Source: Jacaranda mimosifolia (taxonomy: Eukaryota; Streptophyta; Magnoliopsida; Lamiales; Bignoniaceae). Taken from it: a stretch of DNA of 64,000 nucleotides. The stretch covers positions 31,953,299 to 32,017,298 of the forward strand of contig CM032128.1 of NCBI GenBank assembly GCA_018894105.1. Reading direction: 5' to 3'. Position numbers and translations under genes: made by a program. Below the pieces are notes generated by a model that had not been told where the DNA came from, did no database searches, and saw only the letters and a program-made list of their open reading frames with translations. Shown piece after piece: positions 46,601 through 57,963 of the stretch (its first letter is position 1; every line of letters starts with the position of its first letter).

Positions 46601-49600
46601 AGTCAAAGAAATAAGAAGTGGCAAAAGTTGGAATATTTGAAAACATTAGCGGAAGTAGAGGGGAAAAATGAAAGGTAAAAGTTGAAGTATTAGTGAAAAA
46701 GGTGGTGAAACATTCACTATTTCACAAAACAACTAGTATACACATAAATGCTCAAAAATCATTTTGGAGGAAAAATGCCCAAAACAACTTTCAATTATTT
46801 ACAGAAAATATCAAGAAGCTGCAAAAGTTGCCCAATGTTACTTTTAGTTTTAGCTTTTACCTCCATTTCTATTTAATAGAATTAAAATAGAAGCACTTTT
46901 GCAAACACTCCAAAACGGCTTAATTTCACCTAAAAGCTGAAAAGCACTTCAACACGATGCTTCAAACACTCCCTAAGAAAAAATTCTGATTTATATTGAA
47001 GTTTTCATTATATTATTAAAATAATACAATTGAATTTATATATATATATATATACACAATCACAGAAAACAAAAATAGCCTTTTAATGAATGGCCATAGT
47101 CTAGTAGCCATGCCTTTTGAGAATAGGAGTTTACTTTCCTAACAAACATGACTCCTGATTAAGAGTTGTATCCTTTCACGTAGGATTGTATTGGATAGGA
47201 AGGATATTTCTAACTCTATATAAACACCAATTATTCCACAAAAGAATATAGAACATATTTAAAATTTTCTTTTTGTTAGAAGTTCTTTAAGGAATACATT
47301 CTAAATTGCTCATGGAATGTCTCAAGTGATTTCCCACTTCAAAACCAGTCCTTTAGTTTATCCCCTAATTTACTAGAAATTCCCCAACAATTTACACACA
47401 TCATGAGTAGGGGTGCAGACTATAAGGCTTTAATGGGTTTTTAATAATATTAAAACCAATTCCTGCAGTTTTTAGACCATTTATACCAAAGCCAGGACTT
47501 TTCGATATTGATACCATTACTTTCAGTATCATAGGTTTTGTACGATTTTGCAGTATTTAAATTAATGTAAAGAAAAATCTATTTTCTTACCAAAATCATT
47601 TTATTTTAAAGTTATTATTCTTTGAATTAAAGATTTAAAAAGATAATAAAGAAATCAAAAAGAATTGTAGAATCTCGTTATTCCAATTTCACTTGAGAAA
47701 TCTATTTTCTTATCGAATTTTTGAATTCAAGATTTTTAAAAAAATAATAAAAGAAAACAAAAAAAACCCTAGAAACACATAATTCCTAATTCATATGAAT
47801 CAAATCATTCCACCCAAATCAAACAGTTTTGTGGCACTTAAATTAATGTGGAGAAAGATCTATCTTCTTATCAAAATCATTTTCTTTATTGTTATTCTTT
47901 GAATTCGCAATTTAAAAAGCAAAACAAAACAAGATAAGACCAAAAAACTAAAAACCTAGAAACTCATAATTCCAATTGCATTTGGATCAGATCAACCCAC
48001 TCAAAACAAAAATCATGCATCCAAATATTAATAAACAAAAAAATAAAATCAATAAACAGGCCTTTAACTTACGAAGAATCATCTTTCTCGATTAAACGAT
48101 AGACGAATTTTATGTTGATTATATACAAAAAACTTTTTCTTGTCGTGCTCAAAGATTCAAAGAGTTGATGAGAAAATTGGAGGTTGTGAGGAAATCAAAG
48201 TGGAGTTTGAGAAGTGAAAGGTGTAAGCTAAAAGAGGGTTTTTGGTTTTGGGCCTCTTCTTTTTATATTTATATACACACACATCAGAAGTTAGTTAGGT
48301 TAGAACCTCAAACCTCACACTTTATGTGTGAGAGTTATGTCACTGGGCCAAGTGGCCACTTAGCGGTTTTGGGCCACTTGTCATTCTTAGTATTAGGTTC
48401 AAGCTAAAAGGCCCAGAGTACAACATATGCTAGTAATTAGTAAAAACTAAAAATTTATATAATGATATCCACAACGCCCAAGATATAAATAAATTTGGTA
48501 TGTATAACTATTTGGTTCGGTATGATCTTTTGATACTGGATTTTTAAACCCATACACACCAAGATATTACGTATGATTTTCATTAATACCAAAAATTATC
48601 AACTTATAATTTTGCAAGGAAAAAAAACCAACACTTTGGTACAATTTTGGTATGGTATAGCGCAGTTTGGTTCAGCTTTGAAAATAATGAACACCCATAT
48701 TTTCATTCAATAATGAAGCATACATGCAAAAGAAGAAAAAATTCAAGCTCGTTAATATAAAGCTTAAAAAAACTAGGCTATATTTCACATTTACTTATGT
48801 GAGTTTTCAATATATGTCTAAGGATACACCAAAACTATGTATGAGCATCTTAGTTTCTCTAATGTTTCCTTCCTATTTCTGTATGAGTTGAGTTCAGGTT
48901 TAGGCTGAGCATAAGCATGTCCATTGTAGTGCTCATATAAAATTTTTAAAGCCTATAAGTTCCACATTTCTCTTAAGAAGTTCACAGCCAGCATAGAACA
49001 CATGGATCCATGCTATCATCTCAAGAAAGGATTAAAGAAACTACACAAAGAACTTATATATATTGCATGTGTTTATGCTTCTATGTGTCTTTCAAGCTGA
49101 GCATAAGCATGTTCAGTGTAGTGCTCACATAAAAAGACTATAAGTTCAACACTTTTCTTAAGAACTGCATAGCCAGTGTATAACTCATGCATTCCACATT
49201 CTCACCTCAAGAAAGGATTAAAGAGATTATACAAACAATTTATACAAATCGAGTGTGCTTATATGTGTATGTGTTTTTCTCTGAAACCATGTTAGAAAAA
49301 CACAAAGAATATAAGATCTGACCTCAATTTTTCCAATGGAACACATCCCAAATCAATGTTACATAGCGGACAGCATTCCATTTCCTCATCTGAGAGCTTC
49401 TTGTAAATGCATTTCCTGCAAACTACATGATACTCGTACAAAAGAAAATAAGATTCATCAGCCAAAAATATTTAGAATTATGCAATGCAAAAATATGAGA
49501 AAGGGTTTCTCATGGCTCAAATTTTCTGAGTGAGAGAAGATCATAAGTCATTAATTTGACCTTATTTTGAATGATGGAAACAGAAAAAGCAGAGATTTAG

Positions 49601-50571
49601 GGAAAGCCATCTTGGCATAAACAAGTGTGTTTCACAAATAACTTAATAACTAGCCTGATTTCGTCAAACAAGAAACAAATTATTGAAGACATCATACAAC
49701 TAAAAAAATCTTTACTCTCAAGCAACCTAAGCCTTTAGGCAATGTTTTCAGTGAATATGACATCACAACAAGAATCAAATCTTCACCACCAACTATAAAA
49801 ATTCTCCCATTCATGTTGAAGATCTAGAACGAAAATATTCTCCTACCTCTAACACATAAGCTTTGTCTTGCAACAAAGTCCTCTGTTCCAATCATACTTA
49901 GTAGGTGGATGGGGTGGAGTAAAGAAGCCTTTAAACCAAAGTGTCTCCAAATTAGCCCATATTTAGCGAATATATGAAAAAACTGAGATAAAAGTCCCTT
50001 GTTAGTCAATTGATCAATATTCATGGGAGTTTCAACATATAGTACTGATAAATATACCGCAAAGACATGAAACAATATATCAATCAGATCAATAAAACAG
50101 GAAACTCATCACATTGAGTGAAAAATTCAGCTCCCATGAACACCTCCATAAACTGATCAATTTCCTCTCCAGCATTAAAATTGATCACAAACGTCCATAG
50201 AGCCAACTATGCAGACCGAAGCCACGCAATCATATACATATAAAAGCCAAAATAAAATATAACCCAAGAACAAAACCAAATACCCAGATCATTAATACAC
50301 AGTCTACACAAATAAAACCCAGATGCTAACAAAACCCAGATCGCAAAGACTAGCGGTACCGCAAGAGCAAGTCAAAATTCGAATGACCGCCCAAGAATTA
50401 CCACTATATCACCATACAAAGTCAAAATTAAAGGAACATGAGGGAGCAGCACTCACATGTGTGGAGGCATTCGATAATAGTGGTGGCGTCGCGGAAGAGC
50501 TTGTGACAGAGAGGGCATGTCATGCATGGCGCCACCGCCTCCCTCTTCACTTTCACCACCTGATGCGACAT
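43653..50571 (-). CDS. DRIP-like RING E3 ubiquitin ligase with RAWUL domain
   Basis: Probable nuclear E3 ligase related to Arabidopsis DREB2A-interacting proteins DRIP1/DRIP2, which ubiquitinate the drought regulator DREB2A. The exons are 50457-50571, 49323-49422, 46190-46517, 45632-46074, 45473-45526, 44975-45047 and 43653-43823, giving 427 aa (DRIPs are about 420). The C3HC4 RING uses C19, C22, C35, H37, C40, C43, C56 and C59. It is followed by LGCVPLEKLRPDHNLQDVRA and a basic linker (RKERSLSSLVVSTPRVSTQ, SKSIARKASRG). A Ser/Lys-rich middle leads to a C-terminal ubiquitin-like RAWUL region at about 325-420 (LRIKDGSIPVSFIQKYLKMK, IPTLTLNNLVDLWLQ). The start is MSHQVVKVKREAV; an in-frame ATG further upstream is not conserved. 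Intron 2 is 2.9 kb and intron 6 holds a hAT-like element. The 5' region has CTCTCT pyrimidine patches. Confidence 0.93.
43908..44842. mobile_element. Non-autonomous hAT element in DRIP-like intron 6
   Basis: A perfect 8-bp duplication AGACAAAC flanks the element at 43900-43907 and 44843-44850. The ends are inverted for about 33 bases: TAGGCCTGTAAATGGGTAAG on the left, and TAGGGCTGTAAATGGTTAGG read inward from the right. Both continue into ACCCTACC/GGGTAGGG tracts. The 935-bp interior is AT-rich and non-coding. The 8-bp target duplication and ends starting TAGGG identify the hAT superfamily. Confidence 0.88.
47407..48700. mobile_element. Possible hAT-like element in DRIP-like intron 2 (tentative)
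   Basis: Starts TAGGGGTGCAGACTATAAG and ends near AATGAACACCCATA. In between is wording typical of small hAT relatives (ATTTGGTTCGGTATG, GGTATGGTATAGCGCAGTTT). Flanking 8-mers do not match, so the boundaries are doubtful. The interior 47560-48000 is a diverged tandem repeat of about 135-170 bp (ATCTATTTTCTTA, CCTAGAAACxCATAATTCC). It also holds 48290-48350, a phrase (ACCTCAAACCTCACAC...ATGTCACTGGGCC) like the dispersed remnant near 63700. Confidence 0.35.
48904..49280. repeat. Tandem duplication (~190 bp) in DRIP-like intron 2
   Basis: Two head-to-tail copies, 48904-49092 and 49096-49280, both start GCTGAGCATAAGCATGT and carry AGTGCTCA, CTATAAGTT, CTCAAGAAAGGATTAAAGA and a TATGTGT-rich end. 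They lie just upstream (in genomic order) of exon 2. Confidence 0.8.
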
Positions 50572-51240
50572 CGTACTGCCCAATTCACACCTAAATCGAC
50601 GAAATAAATTATCGGCCTCGAACCCACATCTCATGCGGCGCATGCTAGCACCGCCGCATGGGAATGAGATTTACGTCCATTCTTCGGAGCTCTATCGCAT
50701 CTGCATTAAACCCATACACGAAACCCACAAATTATTATCGGAAAGCGATTTAACTCCCAGCACCGCCATAATAAAACATACATACAACCAAAAGAGTAGG
50801 CGAAGATGCAAGAGGAATTATTCTAAACGAACCTCCAAATCTGAGAAAGAAGGATTAACCGGGGGGTGATTTGGGGAAAAAGGAGAGAACGTGGACAGGC
50901 CGAAGCCTTAAGAAGTGGCGTCTCCGGGATGATCTGCGCGTATTTGTGCGTCGAGGGGTTTGGGAGTAGAAATCGAGAGAGAAAGAGAACGATAGAGAGA
51001 GAAGCTTTGTTGTTACAACTTACAAATAACATGAAGTAAATATATTATTTTATCCACATTTATCAATATTGGTGTGTAATTGATGAGTAAAATAAATATC
51101 CAAAAGAAATTTTTTTATTAATTAAAGTTTTTTTTTTTTAGTTCAAATTAATCGATTAAAATATATTTACTATTAAATGTATTTTCTATTATTTCCAGAA
51201 TTTTAACAGATTAGTGTAGTGTTTTACTAAATTAATAATT
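50572..51240. promoter_or_regulatory. Leader and promoter region of DRIP-like gene
   Basis: The stretch to about 51010 is clearly less AT-rich than beyond. Read on the minus strand it has CTCTCTCTATCG and CTTTCTCTCTCG pyrimidine patches around 50970-51005, typical of plant core promoters. No clear TATA box seen. The small open frames on either strand here are not genes. Confidence 0.5.
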
Positions 51241-51600
51241 TATACAGGATATTGTCGAAAATGCTAAGTCCCAGCGTGTGGGACCGGGGTTAACATGCGC
51301 TTCTGCGCACAGCATCACTTACCTGTGTTTTCGTGTGAGCAACGGCGTAGTGGTGGGTTATGCCAGGAGGAGTCAGGGTACATGCTAACATGCGCCCTAT
51401 ATGTTGACTAAAAAAGAGTGAATTTATTTAATTGACAATTTTCTCCTCCCCTAAAGTCTAAACCGCGGTGGTTCGGTTCAAACAGAGAATTGAAGGGCAG
51501 CTATTACGACGGATAAGCACAGCATGAAAAACATGTCCTACTCCGGTGGGGTACAATAATCGTACCTGGATGTACAAGTCATTCTTGGTAGATATTTCCA
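51241..51600. other. Unexplained GC-rich segment
   Basis: A sharply GC-richer segment (for example CCCAGCGTGTGGGACCGGGG) with the word TTAACATGCGC/CTAACATGCGC at both ends of its first 150 bases, and CCGCGGTGGTTCGG further on. No open frame, tRNA cloverleaf or rRNA match recognised. It may be a fragment of a retroelement or of transferred organelle DNA; I cannot tell which. Confidence 0.35.
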
Positions 51601-53040
51601 ATAATTCTTTATTGATGAGGAAGGAATTTATGATTTTTCTTTTTAGTTTTTAGTTCCATTTAATTAATTAAGTATAATGTATTTTGTGGTGATTTAAAGG
51701 ATAAAAAATGAACGATGAGTATAACAATTCCTTCAAATGGACTATATGATTAGAAAAAGTCTATTGTTATCGCATAGTATCAATTTTAAATAACAACCAA
51801 TTTAAATTAAATTAGTTTAATGTTATAATAGTATTAAAATTTTCAATCATACTAAAACTCATCGGTTAATGAAGAATAAAATTAAAAGGCATACAATTTA
51901 CTTTTTTCGACTCAATTAAAATGCCTACACCCATGAATGAAGACATAAGCTCGTTATCCAAACACACGTATTGTGTTATTTTTCATTCAAAATTCTTTCA
52001 GCTTCTAAATTTCTCATCGACTATATCCTCAATCCATCGGAGTTCGGACAAAGACCTAAACTCAATATATTGAAGAAATTATGAAGACTGTGGAATTTTT
52101 TTACCTATATTCTCTCGACATCCAATATTTTTTATGAAAGTACTTTTATAAAATACTGATTACATTTTTAAAATCAAGTAGAATCTATCTCTAATTAAAA
52201 TTGGAGTTGAAAACTCTCTCAACATCCAAAAGTCCACCAAAATTTCACTTTAAAAAATTAAGAACTCACCTTTTTTTCCACTTAAAACTATGCAAAAATA
52301 ATTTGAATCGAATAATCCAAAATCTCAACTTTATCTATTGCAAAAATATTGGTTTAACAAAGTGGCACTAAAATGGTAGCCAGTCACCTAACCAACGTAC
52401 ATATAAAAGCTCACTCAATAAAAGTTTGAATAGATGTTTCATCATCCCTCACATTTATTAATTGTAGGTGTGAAAATTTTCAAACTTAAGTTAGACAAAA
52501 GAAAGAAAATTTTGATATGCGGCGGGTGGCCCCGAGGGACAAAGCCAAAGGGCACGGAACAAGAGGAGGAAAAGTATGAATTATATTCACTTCACACTAA
52601 GACGTTTATTTATCATAAAAATGAAAATTATATTATAATTCTGGAAGAGTAAGACCTGGATTGGTTGTATTTCTGTTTTTACTATTTTAGAATGTGATTT
52701 TATTTTATTATTATTTTGAATGTGAAAATAAAAATGTGATTGGATAAGAATTGTGAAGATTTTGAAAAAATACAGATTAGAAATAATATTTTAATGCAAT
52801 AATATTAATTATTATTGTTTAATTTATTGTGGATCCCATTATTTTGAAAAGATAGAAAAAAATAATTATTTAATAAGTTAGTGGATGATGATATGATGAA
52901 AATTTAGTATTAAATTTTATGTGAGTCTCATTGTCGTAAGGTACACAAACTTTTTTGTTATGTCAGCATTTTCATAATTCTTTTCATGTCTTTTTGTGCT
53001 TTAATTTTTATATACACACGCATTGAGTGTGCACTGGTTG
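51601..53040. other. AT-rich spacer; orphan Helitron-like end at its right
   Basis: A TATA-like TATAAAAG at 52405 precedes a 72-codon open frame (52434-52652), which I do not recognise and would not call a gene. At 53008-53036 is ATACACACGCATTGAGTGTG, nearly identical to the 3' hairpin of the Helitron at 17483-17855. The terminus is decayed (GCACTGGTTGCAAG instead of CTAG). Confidence 0.4.
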
Positions 53041-53330
53041 CAAGTTATTAATAAAGCACACATCCCTTTTTGTATGTTTTTTGAATGATGTGCTTAAAAT
53101 GCCCCATTTTTTTTTTTTAATCCTAAATAATTATAACTTATGCAATAACTACCATCTATAACCCACCATTCCATAATCCACAATTATAATGTTATTATAT
53201 TTATATTATTATTATTTATGTAAAAATTTGTATAAATATTGAAACATTAATATCATATAAAAAAATAAATATTTTTATTTATTTTATATTATAAAAATTT
53301 TAGCACATATATCGAATGTGTCAAAACTAA
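53041..53330 (+). mobile_element. Degenerate Helitron, head-to-tail with another end
   Basis: Starts around AAGTTATTAATAAAGCACAC, matching the 5' end of the 17483 element. It ends with the hairpin GCACATATATCGAATGTG, then TCAAAACTAA before a T. The interior shares ATAACTAC and CCACCATTCCATAATCC with the 17483 copy (CCACCATTTCATACTCC). It follows directly after a second Helitron-like 3' end at 53008-53036. Confidence 0.55.
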
Positions 53331-53697
53331 TTATATGGAATAATGCGTGGAGCCCTACTCACGAATCATTATGCTCCGTTCTTTTTCCTTTCTAATCTGT
53401 AAGGGAATTTCAGGCGTGCATGCATGCGGCATGCCTACTTATACAGCTATTGACTTTGGGGTCTGGATTTTGTTTTGTTATGATTCAAAATTTTCAGAGC
53501 AATTCCAATTTTCCCTATCACAAATCACATAGAAATATGTAAATAACATAATAAATTTGTAAATCTGTAGGCTACTTTTTTTCTTTTCTTATTTATTATT
53601 TTTTTGCATAAATAATCCAATCTAGATATTTTATCAATGTACTAATTCACGACGAAAATGATCGTTCTAAAATATGCAGCTTTTTGTTTATAATTAA

Positions 53698-53980
53698 GGC
53701 CCACTTGGATTTTATTTTTATTTTCATCATTTGTGAAAATGAGTTTATTTTTTAATATATTGTTGGAAAAATCATTATTATGTTGGGTTTGGTATGTTGT
53801 AGATAGATAGAGATAAAAATAATAAAATAAAGAGAAAAGATATACATGTTATTAGGGAATATGTTTTGAGAATTAAAATTAAAACAATATCAAGTGAAAA
53901 TGTGTAGAAATTGATGTGTTTTTATTTTCAAATAGTAAAAAAATGTGAAAATGGGGTATGAAAATGAAACAAACGGCCCC
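53698..53980 (+). mobile_element. PIF/Harbinger-like MITE, TAA target duplication
   Basis: The left end GGCCCACTTGGATTTTATTT and right end ATGAAACAAACGGCCCC are imperfect inverted repeats. TAA lies on both sides (53695-53697 and 53981-53983). Internal words (TGTTGGGTTTGG, GATGTGTTTTTATTTT) are shared with 57602-57960. 283 bp, non-coding. Confidence 0.7.
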
Positions 53981-54362
53981 TAAGTCACAGGTTAATAATT
54001 ACAATTTGTAGTTTATTTTTTCCACATCTGCAACATACAACATATACAATATATAATCAATTTTATTACTTTTTATTATTTTTTTATTTTATACACGCAT
54101 GTACACCAAAAGTTCATTAAAGTTGAAATCTCAATTTCAATATAAACAATTCTGCATTTGCTACCAGACAAAAAAAGTTTTGATAGAAAAAAGCAGTTTT
54201 AAAAAAATTCCTATATATGTGTGTAGAAATATATAATCCAGATTCCCTCCACATATGGAACAATTGCATAAAAAAGCAGCTTGTTAATATTTTTATCATT
54301 TTTGTGCTACTGTCCTCATTCAGCGGAACACCTTTTTTGTACTAGTTATGTATTATTTTAGA

Positions 54363-54693
54363 TAGGAATGCAAACGAGTCGAGTTGAGTCAAATCGAGGT
54401 CGAGCATTAATTTGAACTGTATGTATTTTGACTTGAGGTTCACAAACTAACTTGTGAACAGGTATATAATTAAATATCATTTTTTATTTTATTAGTAAAT
54501 ATATATATATAATTTTTTTATTATTTTGAGTTTGAGCCTATAGTTTTTTACAATTTATTTATCAATTCAAGTCTTGTCGAATAGAGCTCAAGGTCGAGCC
54601 TAATATATATATATATATATATATATTTCGAGCTCAAACTCGAAAATTTTGCTCAAACTCAACTCGACTCGTCTCAACTCGATTGCACCCCTA
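54363..54693. mobile_element. hAT-like MITE (GGGGTGCAA family)
   Basis: The left end TAGGAATGCAAACGAGTCG pairs with the right end CAACTCGATTGCACCCCTA. Flanking 8-mers ATTTTAGA and ATTTCATA match at 6 of 8 positions, fitting an aged hAT duplication. The inside is rich in TCGAG/CTCGA words and (TA)n. It is the best-preserved of three copies in the window. Confidence 0.75.
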
Positions 54694-55161
54694 ATTTCAT
54701 ATGATATTTTATAAATTTTAAATTATTTCAAAGATGCTCTGGACCCGCACCCGTATTTGAATTTCCCTTGCCGGAGGCCCATATTCGCTTGACGATCCGT
54801 GGCAGACCGGGCGGGTCATAAAATCTGCAGCAATGGTCCAAAACTCAAAGCCCACTCTCACTCTCAGTCCTCCTTCCGGTTAGCGAGCACATTTATTAGG
54901 CAAACAGACCGCTGGTGAAGTTGGATTTTATTTTAGAACATTTTAAAAATGTATTTTGTGCTATTGAAAATTAGATATACGAAAATTTTGTATATAAATT
55001 ATTATTAATAACTAATGATAAATTAGTGGTGAAAAAATAATAACAATAATTTAATGGCTATATGCATACAAGAGTTTACGTTTGGCAGAAGATTAATTCA
55101 TAATTATATGATTGTCTTTACAAATTGATCGGTTCAAAATTGGTTACATATGTTTTATTTA

Positions 55162-55590
55162 GGGCTTGTTTATTTATATTTTTGAGTATTTTGTCAAAAT
55201 ATTTTGGCAAAATGATTTTTGGAAAGTAGGTTGGAGAATGTGATAGTTGTTTGTTTGTATTTTTGGTGGTAAGTGGATAATGTTTTGAAATAAAATTATT
55301 TGTTTGGTTGTGTTTTGAGATGGGACAAGTCACATCAACAACTTTTTTGTTAGGTTTGTAAAATGAAATTGATGTTTTAAAATTATTTATGCATGCGTAT
55401 ATATAGATCGGGTACGGAAGACAAAAGATGATAGGGTTAGACATTAGTGAATTGGTAGAATACGAACTTGAGGGATATTTTGTGCATTTTTTAGGGTGTT
55501 TTGATAGTAGAGTTGGAAATTTTGTATGATTCATTTGTTTATATTTTGAAAATTAAAAAATAAATTGGCAATTTGCAACAAAATATAGCC
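55162..55590. mobile_element. MITE with TTA target duplication
   Basis: The left end GGGCTTGTTTATTTATATTT and the right end GCAACAAAATATAGCC are weakly inverted, and TTA lies on both sides (55159-55161, 55591-55593). An inverted relative seems to occupy about 61050-61490 (ends ...AACAAACGAGCC before TTG). The 138-codon minus-strand frame in it (55118-55534) is low-complexity and also crosses the element edge, so it is not a gene. Confidence 0.5.
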
Positions 55591-55720
55591 TTAGCAATTG
55601 GATTCATTAGAATTTGTAAAATTATATATTCATATAACTTCTTTTTTTTCCCCATGTAACTTAATTTATCAGTAATTAAGACTAAAAAATACAATGATGA
55701 GTAAACAAATAAACCAATGA

Positions 55721-55722
<2 letters not shown>

Positions 55723-55774
<52 letters not shown>

Positions 55775-55796
55775 AATAATAATAATAATAATAATA
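55723..55796. repeat. (AAC)n(AAT)n compound microsatellite
   Basis: About 16 AAC units followed by about 8 AAT units. It gives a spurious Cys/Tyr-rich frame on the minus strand. Confidence 0.95.
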
Positions 55797-56204
55797 AAAG
55801 AACAACACTCAGGTGAGTACTACAAAGAATAATTGAAAGACTGAGAGAGGCACGTAGATGAGTAAATGAAACTTATTAAAATAAAAACTTAATACACAAT
55901 GTGGAAAACAAGAAAATTATTATTAGTTGGCTACTTATAAATGCATTTAATTATTTTCCAAATTAAAATTAATGTAATCCGAGAAATAATCAAATAACTA
56001 TAGTATGTGTAGTAATAAAAATTGGTGCAAATTATTATCTTAAGATCACCCCATGCGAGTAAGTACGAGTTAGAAGATTAGCTCTAGTTTGTGTGATAGC
56101 AAAAATAATAAATATTTTAGCTTGCTTTATTTAATTCAATTAACTCATTTTATATTCATATTTTACTCTTTTTAGTGTCTCAATTATATGCTTTATTATA
56201 AGAA

Positions 56205-57480
56205 TGGGGTGTTTGACCATATAAAAGTAGCTCAACCTAAATATAAATTCTCGTCATTTTAAAACTTATTATTATAAAGATAATTTTTGCAATTATTTAA
56301 CATTATGTCAAATTCTTATTTATTTCATCGTGGATATTGACTATGAATTCCAATTAAATTTCATAAATTAATAAAAGAAATTTTCAAATTTTGAATTTTG
56401 AATATTTCAGAATATGGCAATTTAACTTCCTTTTTAAACATATGAAGAAAATAAAGATAATGGTATTTTTTTCAAAATTATGGAGATAATCTTATTTCCA
56501 AAATTATAATCTTATTACATTATTTGTATATATAGAGATACTTTGGTTCAATTCAACATTGTGGTAATTTTGAATTTATTTAATGCAAGGAAAATTTCTG
56601 TTCATTGTTTTACACAATGGAAAATCCTCATTTATTTCATCCTAAATCTTAACTTTCATTTTTAGTTGAATTTCATGTATTGAGAAGATATATTAATTTA
56701 ATTGAAAATTAAATATATATTACGAAAAATAATTTCAAGATTAAAAAATTTGAAAAATCTATAACAACATCCTCACCTCGAATTCCTTTTCAGATTTGGA
56801 AATCAATGAAAGATAATCTGACTTTTAAAATTGTGTATTTTATGATTTTATCTATACTATACAACATAGGAATGAAGTAATTTTGACTGAATTTCAAATT
56901 ATGATAATTTTTAAATTTTTTATTATAAAAAACTTATGGTGAATTCTCATTTACTTTTCTATTTTAACTTATATTTGAAATTAAATGACATAAACAAAGC
57001 AAAAATAATTTTGAATTTCAAAATCTGAAAATTCCACGACAAATCTTCACTTGCATTTCTTCTTTTTTTTTATTATTGATTTATAATAAAGGAAAGATAA
57101 TCTTTTAAAATTGCAACCTTATATCTATATCTATATTAACTATATAATATAAGAACGAGGTGTTTGATCATATTGAAGTAATTTTGACTCAATTATAAAT
57201 TATGATGATTTTAATTTTCTTTGTATTACACATAAAATTCTCATTAATTATTTAATATTGTAGTAAACCCAATTTATTTATCATAATCTTAACTTCAATT
57301 TCCAATTAAATTTCACAAATTAAGGAAATATATATTAAAATTTAAAAAACTTTTCACTTCCATTTTGTTTCTTAAATTTCTAAATGAATGAAAGATAATA
57401 ATTACTTTCAAAATTGCGACCAAATGTTGTTTTCAAATTTATTTATTATAAATAATTAAATTAAAACCCAATGGATAAAT
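56205..57480. repeat. Degenerate tandem array, ~300 bp unit
   Basis: About four diverged units start near 56205, 56525, 56870 and 57140. Each has ATAxxAxTxxTTTGAxxxxATT-like openings, then a TCTCATTTA/TTCTTATTTATTT phrase, ATCTTAACTT(T)CAATT and AATTAAATTTCA(T/C)AAATTA. No coding potential. Could be the remains of a satellite-like block or of one serially duplicated element. Confidence 0.5.
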
Positions 57481-57601
57481 AGTCCTACATCCAGCGTTCT
57501 ACAAATACGAGTTCTTCGATTATTTTTTCTTATTCCATTTAATGGTGCAAAGTTTCAAGTGCATTAATACATCACCAAAACAAGGAAGCATAAAAGTCTA
57601 A

Positions 57602-57960
57602 GGGCTCGTTTGATTTTATCTTCATTCTCATTTTTCATTTCCAGGCTTCCAACATTTTCAAATTTTGAAAGGTTAGTTAATAAAGATTAATCGAAAATAA
57701 TTTTGCATTTGGATATATTGTTGAAAAAGTGATAATTATGTTGGATTTAGTAAGTTGTGCGTGAAAATATATAATAATAGTAATAATATAGAGATAATAT
57801 ATATAGGTAATTTGGGAGAAGATATATTGATTATTGAGAATGTATTTTGAGAGTAAAAATAAAAATATGTTGGGTGAAAATATTTATAAAATAATGTGTT
57901 TTTATTTTTAAATATTTAAAAATGTAAAAATAAAATTCGAAAATGAAAACAAACGGGGCA
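57602..57960 (+). mobile_element. PIF/Harbinger-like MITE, TAA target duplication
   Basis: Left end GGGCTCGTTTGATTTTATC, right end GAAAACAAACGGGGCA, with TAA on both sides (57599-57601, 57961-57963). The interior is homologous to 53698-53980 (TGTTGGATTTAG, AATGTGTTTTTATTTTT). 359 bp, non-coding. Confidence 0.72.
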
Positions 57961-57963
57961 TAA

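Noticed and set aside
52434..52652. 72-codon frame after a TATAAAAG
   Set aside because: Promoter-like spacing is attractive, but the translation matches no family I know and has low-complexity charged stretches; not enough to call a gene.
55118..55808. Frames of 138 and 89 codons on the minus strand
   Set aside because: The first spans a MITE edge and the second is a translated AAC/AAT microsatellite.
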